From Serendipita indica DSM 11827 (taxonomy: Eukaryota > Basidiomycota > Agaricomycetes > Sebacinales > Serendipitaceae), in the NCBI GenBank assembly GCA_910890315.1, contig CAJVGD010000017.1, positions 403,464 to 467,463 on the forward strand: DNA of 64,000 nucleotides, read 5' to 3'. The position numbers and the translations under genes are program-made. The notes beneath the pieces are model-generated. The model was not told the origin of the DNA. It saw only the letters and a list, made by a program, of their open reading frames with translations, and did not search any database. This document shows, piece by piece, positions 21,136-32,700 of the stretch. Position 1 is the stretch's first letter; each line of letters starts with the position of its first letter.

Positions 21136-24013
21136 ATGTCGGTGGAGGCCAGCCGCCCCTCACTTGAAGACTCGCTGGACGAGTTTATCGCTCTTTTAAA
21201 GCAAAAGACAGACGAAACTGTCACTGCAGCGAATGCACTCCCACCAGATATTGCATTCCACCGCTCCCTCGACAGAAAATTCAGAGCCGACCTCGACAAG
21301 ACGACAGAACGCGTCCTTAAGCTCACAAATCGTCTACTAAAACTAGCAGAGACTGTCTCCATCAAGCCTGCCAATGCCGGTGCGCGTAAAAAGAATACCG
21401 AGCTCGATTCGGATGAAGACGCGCTCGAAGACGAACACGATGTAGTCGACAAGTTTCATTCCGTCGTCGTAGATACCATGGATCCACTCCTCGAACACGC
21501 TGTAAGTCGTCACGACACCTTGCTGAGTTCGCTAATTCCTTGCCACTACGCTAGTTGTACAGCTTGGACGTGCATACTGGTCGCGTCAAAGCACGAGCAG
21601 ATGTACCTGTCGTCAAAAAGGAAAAGAGTGTATGGCCCCTTACACTTTTGCTTATGCACATCCTAACTCTGATGCTAGAAACCCGACACTACTCGTCTAC
21701 CTGCAAATGTCCTTCATGCTAACAACTTGGTCAAGCCTCAAACACGATTCATCGAGCCGGTCAACAATTCCAATGACCTTGTCTGGCGGCATACTCTACA
21801 ACAAAAGTGGCACGCAGCGCAGATTGGCAGCAGTCGACCTCCGTCTTCGTAAGTATACGAAATATCGCATACCATGCTAACACGGATTAGGGCACATCCT
21901 TATTTCAAGGAGATTACTTCGCTCTCCCATCCTCCATCGATGTTCCTATCACGTCCGCCTATTCCTCCGAAATCTTTCGACGACACGCCATTCACATTCG
22001 TTGAATCACTGAACGGTCTTCATTCGCTCCTCGACCAACTCAAGCAGAGCGAGGAGATCGCGATAGACCTTGAGTATCATAGCTATCGAAGTTACTACGG
22101 TTTCGTCTGCCTGATGCAAGTTAGTAATCGTCAGCAAGACTGGGTCGTCGATTGCTTGGTGCCAGAGATTCGAGCGAATCTTGAAATCCTCAACGAGGTG
22201 TTCACAGACCCAAACATTGTAAAGGTATGTCTCTCTCGGTGCTCAATGCGCTCAAATCTCATACAAAAAAGGTGCTGCATGGTGCAGAGTCGGACATCGT
22301 TTGGCTACAAGAAAACTTTCACCTCTACATCGTCAACCTATTCGACACCTTTCATGCATCCCGCGCCTTGGAACTCCCTCGCCATTCACTCGCATTCCTC
22401 CTCTCTGCTTATTGCGATTTTACTGCCGACAAACGGTATCAACTAGCCGACTGGCGGATTCGTCCCCTTCCCGCGGAAATGCTCCATTACGCCCGCTCTG
22501 ACACCCATTTTCTCCTCTTCATCTACGACCAACTTCGAGAAGCACTCCTAGAGAAAGGAAAGAATCCTTCCACACCTCCAGCTGAGGATGCACCGCCATT
22601 ATCAGATCCTCAACTTCGTTATATCCGGCGCGTATTGTCCAACTCTGCTCAAACGTCGCTACGCGAATTTGTAAGAGAACGATACGATGCTGTCGAGGGG
22701 ACAGGTATGCGCGGGTGGGCGGGGCTCTTGAAAAAGTGGAATCGGCGGTCGTTACTCGTCCCTGGAGTGGAGCGCAATATCTTTTTGGCCGTACACGCTT
22801 GGAGAGATAGAGTCGCTCGAGAAGAAGATGAGAGTCCAGTGTGGGTTTACCCTTTTCTGTCTCGATTGAAGCTTGCTTACGTTTGCCTAGGTTCGTTATA
22901 TCCAACCAATTGCTTCTTTCGTTGATGGACAAGCCTGTTCCTGTGAATCTTACTGCGCTGTTTGCGTCGTTCCCGGGTTCTGTCCCTTCTCTTATTCGTA
23001 AGAGGGGTGCAGAGCTTCTCAAGGTTATGCAAGACGCTGCTGTTGCTCCGATAGACGCTGCCAAGATGGAGCCGATGCTCTTGGAGGAGGATGCCATCAT
23101 CTTTGATGCCACGGCAAATGCCATTACGACGGATCTGCCCTCACATACTCTACTGCCCTCTCAATCGATCGTACCGGTTGTTGGACTCTGGGAACCGACG
23201 AAACCCCCCATCATTGCGAAGCGTTCGACCTTGTTTGGAGGCAAGTTGGGTGATACGGATTCTCAAGGAGCTGGAGCAAAGTTGGCAGTTCGGACGAGCA
23301 CGCTATTTGGAGCCAGACTGACCTCTGCTCGACTTGCAGAGTCATCGACAGACGCAATTCGGAAGTCCATTCAAGATATTCACAACAGCATCATGAATAC
23401 TTCCAAAAAGGTGAGCGCCCACTATTGTCTATGCCTTGACCTGATATATAAATAGGAAGTGGTCGTCCAAACTCAATCAATTGTCAAGCAGGCACCACAA
23501 CCCAAATCTGACCCCAACCCTCCAAGTCTGGAGGAGCAACCGCAACCCGTACCGCAACCGATGCTGGCCGAAGTCGAGTTTATTCCTCGCTCTCAGAGGA
23601 CAATTCGTCGACAAGACGATGACGATGTTGTGATCATTGGTCAGAGGAAGCAGAAACGGAAACGGAATGCCGATGATTCACTCTCAGATAAAGCGTCTTC
23701 GTCCAAGCGCAGCAAACTTACAACGGCTCAAGTGGAATCCGATCCAGGGGTGGATTCGGAGATTGCCGTTTTCGACTATGGTGCCGAACCGAATTTGTTG
23801 GACGAGGGTGCATTGAGAAAGGAGCAAGGCAACGTGTCGTTCAAGAAGGAGCGACGAGAGGCACAGAAAAGGGACGGTACGTGCATAATCTACTTCCGTG
23901 GCTATCATTCTTACTTGGTTGTAGGAGCTAAACTCGACTTCGGCGAGTTTCGACGTGCTCCCAAGAAGACGAACGAGCCGAAGAGTGGGAATAAGTCGAT
24001 TACGTATCGCTGA
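21136..24013 (+). CDS. RRP6: Nuclear exosome 3'-5' exoribonuclease Rrp6
   Basis: Begins MSVEASRPSLEDSLDEF. Early exons are 21136-21501, 21555-21629 and 21679-about 21847; further introns lie near 22226, 22840, 23411 and 23877. Domains in order: an N-terminal PMC2NT-type helical region that binds Rrp47 (residues 1-125); a linker with KPQTRFIEPVNN; the DEDD exonuclease core (AIDLEYHSY carrying the Asp-x-Glu pair, HGAESDIVWLQ, NLFDTFHASRAL, and RPLPAEMLHYARSDTHFLL holding the Tyr and last Asp); an HRDC domain (RRVLSNSAQTSLREF onwards); and a basic, disordered C-terminus with nuclear-signal-like runs (QKRKRNAD). It trims and degrades nuclear RNA with the exosome. All catalytic residues are present. 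Confidence 0.93.
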
Positions 24014-24992
24014 CCGTCCGACGCTGTATCCTCGAATGGAGCGAGTGAAGCTCTACTCTCTGTAGCAATAACATGGTCGATTCGACTGACGTTTGCAAAC
24101 ACCAAAACTACCGAAAGGGTCGAGCCTACATTCCTTCTCATTCCGAGACACGGCTGCTGTGGCTACTGAAACTTGCGGGCAGATGAAGTGTGTTGTGTAG
24201 AGACTCCTACCCTGCGACGGGTTAACCTTGACCTCAACGTAGCCCCAGACGTAGCCAAAAGGATTAGATATGGTCATTCATCGAGGCGATTAGAACACTC
24301 GATGTGGCACAGGCAAGTTGGCCGAGCTGGTGCAATTCTATCCAATATTTCGACAGACTCTGTCAACGAGGCTGGGTCATAGGCTAACTTCATGCTCTTA
24401 TCTTTAACCACACTGATCCTGGACGATGTTCTCGAGCGCTGGGGCACTTGGACGCGCCAAAGTATGGGTAGGGAATCGTGGAATCGTCCGAACCACAGGC
24501 TCTAGACTGCTAGAATGATAAGATTCAATATTCTCAGTGTCATCCCTGATGATATTCATCTCCACTCGTGGCATTCGGTGATTCTGAAGGTGCTTGGCAA
24601 GCATTATCAGAGCAACGGCACCTCTGGGGAGGCCTGTAGGTCTGGAAACTGGGACGTCGTTTATAGATAAATCTACCGATTACTCGATCGTGTATTTGTA
24701 AGTCTCCTCGACTACCGTCTCTTCATTCGTCGCTAGGGCCGGTATATATTGGCTCTTGAATACTCCGACGAACACACTTGAACCTTGTAGTGCCTCATGC
24801 GTGTTGACAATGCTAAATCCTCATTTAGTGCACACCATTACCAGCGACGGGTCAGAATAGTAATTCAAATCGTTAATCAGCCGCTGTTAACCAGCAGGCA
24901 CGTGGATCACTCTCCACAGATTACGGATAGATAAGGCTCTGAAAGATATATGAATGTTCTCCGGCGTAGCTGAGGCCTTCCTCATCATCATC
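24014..24992. other. Intergenic, left end of the M-NLR tandem duplication
   Basis: From about 24290 onward the sequence is alignable with 27150-27950. Shared blocks include GTGGCAC.GGCAAGTTG, ACTTCATGCTCTTATCTT and the 160 bp directly before the membrane genes (TTAACCAGCAGGCACGTGGAT, AGATAAGGCTCTGAAAGATATAT). This is a conserved promoter plus older flank. A TATA-like AGATATAT lies at about 24943. Confidence 0.6.
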
Positions 24993-26416
24993 ATGGCTCT
25001 CGCACTTGCCGTCTACTCCCTGTCAGCCCGCGCTCCTCAAGGTAGCACGTCGAACGCGACAGAATGCCTTCCATCGTGCGCAAAACAGTACAGGAGTCTT
25101 CCTGGAATCGTTCTGAGCTGTCTCACCACAATATTTTTGTGCATTTGGGTGTCACTCCATCTCAACCTTCCCGAGCCTGTGGAGACTAGAGGCTTGGGCC
25201 GCTTCAAGCGATTCAAAGTCTGGCTCAGGTCGTTTATTAGATGCACCGTTATTCCTATCTTCGTGACACTTGTGTTCCCAGAATGGGTTCTGGGTATTGC
25301 GGTTCTCCAGTTCGCCAAAGCCACTCAGCTGGCTAAGGATATTGGTATAGTGCAGAGTTAGCGCTTCATTATTTGACACTGATCTGTCCATCCCAAGGTG
25401 GTACTCGCCAACAAGGATTCTTCATCTTAATGGGAGGCTTCCATCTCTTCAAACACAGCCAAGGACCGTCAAGGAATCAGATGGATGCCCAAAAGGAAGG
25501 AGGAGAGGAAAATCACCCGTTGGTTCATATATCAGCAGCAGAGGAGGGAGATGGTCGACCTGAACTCGAGGAAGATATTGGAGAACCTGTCCATCCTCTC
25601 GATGAGTTTGACGTCTGTCGGCTTATTGATGCGGGCAAACTCCGCTTCCCTACCCTTGTCGAGCTGCAGGACAAGTGCAAGAGTGACGGACTCGCAAAGC
25701 TCCTGGTCGTAGTCCAAACGCTCTGGTTCATTGCTCAATGCACCGCACGGAAACTCAGCAGCCTCCCACTCACTGAGCTCGAGGTCATTACACTCGGCTA
25801 TACTCTACTCACGGTGTCAATGTATGCCGCATGGTGGGACAAGCCCTACAGGGTGACGTTCCCAATACGTGTGTATGCAACACTCCCCGCACGTACAGAA
25901 GAACAAGAAGAGATGAAGCGGAATATGGAGAGGTATCCATTTTGGGACATGGCCTTTGGGTATGTCACAGGCACTCAGGGTGATGCCGTCGACCTGCGGA
26001 GTGTGAGGTGCGTTCCAATGTTTTATTCTGGGTACAGTGAAAATGGAGACAAACCCAGAGATTTCCTTTCGCTAACAACCACAATTGTCGTGGGGACTGT
26101 GTTTGGCGCTGTCCATTTTCTTGCGTGGTCCTCTCCATTTCCGTCCAATCAGATGCAATTTCTGTGGAAATTTGCGACTATCGTCATGACTCTAGCACCA
26201 CCTGCAGCAGTCGCAGTCACCGCTCTTGGTGTAGTAATTACCTTGGTGTCTGAAAATCTGGCGAACGTGATTGCGCAACTCCTTGTGTTTCTACTACCTC
26301 CTCTCTACTTCGTTGGAAGAGGTATAACAATTATTCTCGCATTGGTGACGCTCACATCACTCCCACTCGAGGTGTATCGAGATGTAGAGTGGACCGACTT
26401 CTTCCCCCACATCTAG
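24993..26416 (+). CDS. Multi-pass membrane protein of an uncharacterised Agaricomycete family (M1)
   Basis: Exons 24993-25344 and 25398-26416 give 456 residues. The start was chosen because copies M2 and M3 have their ATG at the same place; here an in-frame ATG at 24954 could add 13 residues and make a better signal peptide. A short lumenal segment with ECLPSCAKQYR precedes span 1 (GIVLSCLTTIFLCIWV). PEWVLGIAVLQFAKA, then HGFF-type QQGFFILMGGFHLF, and a cytosolic part with HPLDEFDVCRLIDAGKLRFP follow. Then come several spans (LLVVVQTLWFIAQC, LEVITLGYTLLTVSMY, TIVVGTVFGAVHFLAW, then three near the C-terminus) and the end YRDVEWTDFFPHI. I recognise the family as common and expanded in mushrooms, but no function is known. 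Its coupling to NLR genes in this window is notable. Confidence 0.8.
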
Positions 26417-26653
26417 ACCCTGCTATTCCTCTTGTCTATACCTTTCTTCGTTGTATATCTTCAATTTTCCAAGGTTTATCGAGATTTTGACCAATACAAG
26501 CAAATACCGCACTGTGTCGATACTGCTCGACCTTTCCTCTTTCTCAATCTAAAATCCCGGGTCTTTTTCAGATCGCAGACTGTCTAAACTTCGGGTCCGA
26601 TGACCGTGTTGTGCGGAACTTCCAGGTGCACTGCTTGGGATCAGCAATTTAGC

Positions 26654-26806
26654 GATGCTGATCCGAAGACAGTTAAAAGGATAGAATTGGTTCGTCGTGA
26701 TCCTCGTCTTCTGAGCATCGTACAACAAGATGGGTCTGGTATACGATTCGATCAACCATAGAGACAACATACAGCCAAGGGATCAGATATCCTAGCTCCT
26801 TATATA
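26654..26806 (+). pseudogene. Remnant of an NLR first exon
   Basis: Aligns base for base, with indels, to the first exon of NLR-2 (29634-29790): GCGATG start context, GATCCTCG.CTTTTGAGCA.CGTACAACAAG, GGTATACGA..CGATCAACC and CAGCC.AGGGATCAGATATCCT.GCTCCT. It contains stops and frameshifts. It ends abruptly at about 26806, with none of the NACHT or WD40 sequence behind it. Confidence 0.75.
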
Positions 26807-27950
26807 TTGGGTATGATGGGCAAGAATTGGGAACAGTTGTCGAGAATGTTGAGAAAGAGTTGATACAAAGACACAGCCTGGTACGGTTCGAGCTCGCGCA
26901 GCTATGGCGGTCAAACCGTGCGTGGTAGAGGACAGATACCCCGACACCACCAAGCGGTTTGCTCCTCGCGGACGAGCGGGATTCCCGAGACTAGACGGTT
27001 AACCCGTAGGTTGCAATATGGGAATCCGAACGGGCCCTACGGCGAATGCCTAAAGCCATCGGAGAACTCACCGCCTACCTTTCTTCCGCCTCTGAGGTAC
27101 TGGTTGCTGTTGTGAACCAGAGACTCACGAAATTTGTGCGCTGATGAAAATCGGGTGTCGAACACTTGGTGTGGCACTGGCAAGTTGACCAAGCTGGCAC
27201 GGCTCCATCCAATATTGACAGATTCCATTAACGAGGCTCGGTCACAGGCCACCTTCATGCTCTTATCTTCCACCAAACTGATCCCGGGTAGTACGAAGTG
27301 TGATGTACAAGATGATTGGTCTACTATGTGTGAGCCCCTTACACGTCGCTGAGCTGGCCGTCATTCTCAAGCTCACTTGAGGACCCGAACGGGCCACAGT
27401 GTTGGTACAGAATATTTCAAACCATCAGGCTCTCTAGACTGCTAGAATGACGAAGTTTGACATTCTCAGTACCGCATTTGGTGATATTCATCTCTCGTGG
27501 CATTCTGCGACTCTGGTGGCACTTGGCGAGCACCATCGGAGCAATGGAGCATCCGGGGACGCTTGTAGGTCTGATAACGGCGACGTCATTCAAGATATAA
27601 CAATTAACCCGCCTTATATCCGCAAGGCTCCTATCCATGCGACATCGTCTCTTTATTCGGCGCGAGGGCCGAAATACATACTCCCTCGTGAATCGTAGGA
27701 ATCGGTTGTATACTCCGCTGAACACATTTGGACATTGCCCTTCCCTTGTAGTGCCTCCTGCGTATTGACAATGCTAAATTCTCATGTGGTGTACGCCCTT
27801 GCGAGCTATCAGAGTGGCAATTCAAATAGTTTATCAGCCACTGTTAACCAGCAGACACGTGGATGCCTCTCTACTGATTGTGGGATAGATAAGGCTCTGA
27901 AAGATATATAAGAATTCTCCGGCCTGGCTGAGGCCTTCCTCATCATCATC
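26807..27950. other. Intergenic between duplication copies
   Basis: The part to about 27130 is unlike either copy and holds no gene I can support (the frame at 26918-27115 looks random). From about 27150 it is the upstream flank of duplication copy 2. A TATA-like GATATATAAG lies at about 27902, some 45 bp before the M2 start. Confidence 0.45.
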
Positions 27951-29790
27951 ATGGCTTTCGCACTTGCCGTCTACTCCCTGTCAGCCCGCGCTCCTCAAGA
28001 TGGCACGTCGAACACGACAGAATGCCTGCCATCGTGCGCGAAACAGTACAGGAGTCTACCTGGGATTGTTCTGAGCTGTCTCACTACAATCTTTTTATGC
28101 ATCTGGGTGGCGCTTCATCTCAACGTTCCCGAGCCCGTGGATACCAGAGGCTTGGACCGCTTCGAGCGATTCAAAGTCTGGCTCATGTCGTTTATTAGAT
28201 GCACCGTGACTCCCATTCTTGTGACCCTAGTGTTCCCTGAATGGGTTTTGGGTATGGCCGTTCTTCAATTCCGTAAGGCCACTCAACTGGCCAAGAAGAT
28301 TGGTATGGTGCACATTTTGTTTCATTAACTTTTATTGACCGGTTCACTGTAAGGTGGCACACGCCAACAAGGATTCTTCATCTTAATGGGTGGCTTTCAT
28401 CTCTTTAAACGAAGCCAGGGGTCTTTAAGGGATCAGATCGAGGCCATACAGAGGGACGGAGAAGAAAACCATCCACTGGTCAAATTATCGGGGGCGGAAG
28501 AGGGAGATGGTCGACTTCGCGATGCGCCAAATAACAAAGCGACCCGCCTACTCGAAGAGGAAGCCGGAGAGCCTGTTCATCCTCTTGATGAATTTGATGT
28601 GTGTCGCCTTATCGACACTGGCAAACTCCACTTCCCTCCCTCTGCCGAGCTACTGGACAGGTGCAAGAGCGACGGACTCGCAAAGTTCCTTGTCATCGTC
28701 CAGACCCTATGGTTCATCGCTCAGTGCATCGCACGGAAAGTCAGCAAACTCCCACTCACCGAGCTTGAGGTCGTTACGCTTGGCTATACTCTACTTACGG
28801 TGGGCATGTACGTTGTCTGGTGGGACAAGCCCTACCGGGTAGCATTCCCTGTGCGTGTGTATGGAACACTCCCTGAGCGTACAGAAGAGCAAGAATGGCT
28901 CATGTTGAAGTCGTCGGACTGGTCTGAGATGGTCGTTCAGTATGCCTCGGGCACTCAGGGTGCGTTTGTCGAGCTCCGGAGTGTGAAACGAATTCCAATG
29001 TTTCACTCTGGGTACATAAAAGGAGAGTGAATATTCGCGAACTCGCCGGCGCGATGACCACAATCATTGTTGGGACATTGTTTGGTGCTGTCCATTTCCT
29101 TGGGTGGTCATCGCCTTTTCCATCCAGTCATATGCAATTTCTCTGGCGATTTGCGACAATTGTCATGACTGCAGTTCCGCCTGCTGCAGTCATACTCACA
29201 CTCATCATGGCATCAATTGAAGTGATCTTCGACCTGGATAACTCGTTCACTTACTCCCTAGTTCTATTACCTCCACTCTACCTCGCTGGAAGAGGTATAA
29301 CCATCGTGCTTGCGTTGGTGACGCTCGCATCACTCCCACTTGAGGCATATCGGGATGTGGAATGGTCTGACTTCTTCCCCCACATCTAGCCCCTTCTATT
29401 CCTCTCATCTCTACCTTTCTTTGTTTCATATCTTCAATGTGTAAAAGTTTGTACATCATCGAGATTTTGCCCAATACAAGCAAATACCGCACTATCCGAT
29501 ACTACTCGGCCATTCCTCTTGCTCAACCTAAAACTCCGGGTCCTTTGTAGATCATAGACTGTCGAAACTTCTGGCCCGATGATAGTCTTGTGCGAAACTT
29601 CCCGCTTCGCCACTTGGAATCTTCCACTTCGCGATGTCGACGCAACGCACAACCAAAAATAGCATAATTTCCAATTCATCGGGATCCTCGACTTTTGAGC
29701 AACGTACAACAAGTAAGAAGGACCAGGTATACGACGCGATCAACCTTGGACTCGACGTGGTCGCAAATACAGCCGAGGGATCAGATATCC
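27150..29790 (+). repeat. Tandem segmental duplication, copy 2 (M2 + NLR-2 start)
   Basis: Counterpart of 24290-26806. The promoter block, both exons and intron position of the membrane gene, the 3' flank and the start of the NLR all align with copy 1. Here the NLR continues as NLR-2. Confidence 0.75.
27951..29389 (+). pseudogene. Second membrane-family copy (M2), frameshifted
   Basis: Exon 1 (27951-28302, 352 nt, identical length and phase to M1 and M3) and exon 2 from 28354 read as in M1 up to IPMFHSGYIKGE, where a TGA stops the frame at 29028-29030. The family continues in another frame from about 29033 (AMTTIIVGTLFGAVHF...) to the usual end SDFFPHI at 29389. Against M3 the segment between SGYIK and TTVIVG is two bases longer, so a 2-base insertion or 1-base deletion explains it; there is no room for an intron. 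As read, the product would stop before the last membrane spans. The remaining frame is clean, so the lesion is recent or an assembly error. Confidence 0.7.
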
Positions 29791-32700
29791 TGGCTCCTCT
29801 GAAAGCCGCTTGCCGGACAACAAAATCGATCCTTGAAGTGGTACAGGTAATTTGACGAACCTAGCCGGTTCCATGATCTAATGAATGTGACAGGCGATTG
29901 AGAACAACCGAGAAGAATGGAGCGACCTAACCCGGCGGTTGAAGGAATATATGTCTACACTAGAGGAGCAAATAGCCTTGTTTGAGACCTATTCCCCGGC
30001 GGACAGAGGCGTCAACGAGGCGTTTAGTCGACCGCTCATCCATTACGTCGAGTACGTGGATAGTGAAAATATATTAAAATAGGCTGAGATATACAGATTC
30101 CTCGAAACTATGCACGATACGGTTGTCGGTCTTAAGGAAAAACGCAGACGCAGCAGACTCGGCCTCCTCAAAGCGTTTAGCAGAGTAAAGATCGATACCG
30201 AGGAGATTCGTAAACTCAACCGAGAAATTGATGACAAACACAAGCAGTTCATGGTGCGTGTTTCATCAACAATGTCCTAATTCTAACTTTGGACGTAGGC
30301 AGCATTGAACTTGTTTACCGCATTACGTGTTCAAGCCATCGAATGGAACAGTAAGCTGAATTCCTTTTCGGTACAATTGCTTAGCATTTCAAGTTGCGAT
30401 ACTCCAGCTGCCAGCGGTGGCATTCGTTGCAGCCTCAGTTCACACTACCTGTTTGCAAGGAACACGTCGAGCCGTTCTCCAAACAATCTCGGATTGGGCC
30501 GAAGATAAAGTATCGGATAAACCGATATTTTGGCTTTGTGACATAGCTGGTTCTGGCAAATCCACAGTTGCAATGTCGGCAGTGGAGTCATGGACAAGGT
30601 CAGGCCTCCTGGGCGGCCGGTTCTTCTTCTCCATAGCAAGCAGCGAAGGGTCGACCACCGACAAGTTCTGTTCCACCATAGCAAGGGACCTTGTTCATTA
30701 CATCCCGGAGCTCGCGCCGCAGGTCGCTGGAGCCGTGAAACAGAATCCCTCTTTCATGCGAAGCTCTCTTGATGAGCAATTCAATACCCTCGTCAGTAAA
30801 CCCATTCGTCATTGGCAACGGCCTGTCGTTCTTGTCGTCGACGCCCTTGACGAATGCAAATCCCCATCACAGAGAAGAGAGCTGGTCAATACCTTATCTA
30901 AGGCGGTTCAGAATTGCAGAAATCTCAAGGTGTTTATGACGAGCAGGCCAGATCCTATTGTCCAAGCAGTCCTAGGATCGCTCTCGATCAAAGCCAAGTT
31001 GGAGGACCGCCTCCACAATATCAATCATCCTGATAATATCGACGACATCACTATTTATGTCCATCAATCACTAGATGGAATACTGTCCGAGGACAAGAGG
31101 CGGAGACTAGTAGCAAAGGCCAACGGGTTGTTCATCTGGGCGAGCACTGCATGTAGAATGCTCAACAGCGAGACAAGCCTGACCCCTCCTGACATTACGT
31201 TCAATCGTCTCATGTCCATGGACCAAGCTGGCGCCATAGACAGTCTGTACAGCCTCGTCTTCGAGCGCATAGACCCCGAGCAGTGCGAGGTGATGTACGA
31301 GATGCTTGGCTTACTGCTCGCTGCCTTCGAGCCGCTCAACGCCGAAGAGCTGGACGACATTCTCCAGCATGCCGGGGTGCCCGGGAGCGCCAAGGCGTTG
31401 GTGCGGAATCTCGGGAGCGTGCTTACCGAGGTCGGAACTGGAAACCTAATTCAGTTCCGGCATCCAACCCTTGTTGAATACCTTCGACGCTGCTCCGCTG
31501 TCGATAGCCGCAACAAGGGACACATCAACATGAGCAAGTCGCATGGTCAAGCCGCATCATGGTGTCTCAAATGCTTCAAGTCGCCAACTGAAGGTCTCAG
31601 GTTCAATATATGTCAAATCGAATCATCTTTCTGTCTAAATAGAGAGACTCCAAATCTCGACACCAAAATATCAAAATTCATTTCGAGAAGACTTCGATAT
31701 GCCAGCTCTCACTGGTTGTTCCATGTGACAGAAACTGACAACAACTGGCGATCCACGCTCAAGACCGAGCTTCAATACATCATTCGATTCCCATACGTGC
31801 TATATTGGATGGAAATACTGAGCTTTACCGGAGGTGTGGCACGAGCACTAGCTGGTCTTCGAGCTGTGATGGCCCACAGAGACGTGAGTGGCTTATTCCA
31901 ATTAAAGTTGACCACTTACGCAGCAGGCAGATTGAAGAGGAAACCAGAGGCATTATGAACGAGATCAGGCGGTTCCTAATTGCATTTTCGGTACCAATCC
32001 AGGAGAGCGCCCCACACATCTACATTTCCGCGCTTCCATTTACTCCGACAAGGTCAAAGCTACATATGGTTGGCATAACCAAATATGCTAATACCATTAA
32101 TGTGACACGGGGCCTTGAGAAGTATCCCGGCCTCCCAGAGCTTTTGGTGGCCACGAAAGTCCCGTCAGTGCCATCGCGTTCTCGCTAGACGGATCGAAAA
32201 TGGCCTCTGGTTCATTCGATAACACGGTTCGGCTATGGGATACAGAAACAGGACAGCCGTTAGGAGAGCCACTTAGGGGTCACGAAGGATCGGTCACGGC
32301 TATTGCCTTTTCGTCGGACGGCTCACGAATCGTCTCGGGCTCGGATGATAGGACGATTAGAGTATGGGATGCAAACGGTGGGCAGTCATTAGGAGAGCCA
32401 CTCCAAGGCCATGAAGGCTTGGTAAGGGCTGTCGCATTTTCGCTAGACGGCTTGCGAATACTCTCTGGCTCGGACGACAATACCATTAGACTGTGGGATA
32501 CAGCTACTGGTGAGCCATTGGGAGAGATACTTCGGGGTGGCGGTGACTGGGTTCAGGCCATCGCGTTCTCGCCGGACGGTTCACGGATCATCTGTGGCTT
32601 GGACAACAACACAATTCAAATGTGGAATGCAGCCACTGGAGAACCGTTGGGAGAGCCACTCAGAGGTCACAAAGGATTGATCTTTGCTGTCGCATTTTCC

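Larger units (their letters stand above)
24290..26806 (+). repeat. Tandem segmental duplication, copy 1 (M1 + NLR remnant)
   Basis: Homologous to 27150-29790: upstream flank, two-exon membrane gene, 3' flank (AAGCAAATACCGCACT.. etc.) and the first exon of an NLR. Homology to the NLR stops at about 26806, inside what was exon 1. The ancestral unit was therefore membrane gene plus NLR, and copy 1 has lost almost all of its NLR. Confidence 0.75.

Noticed and set aside
24954-24992. Upstream ATG for membrane gene M1
   Set aside because: M2 and M3 lack it and start at the equivalent of 24993, although it would give M1 a better signal peptide; left as an alternative.
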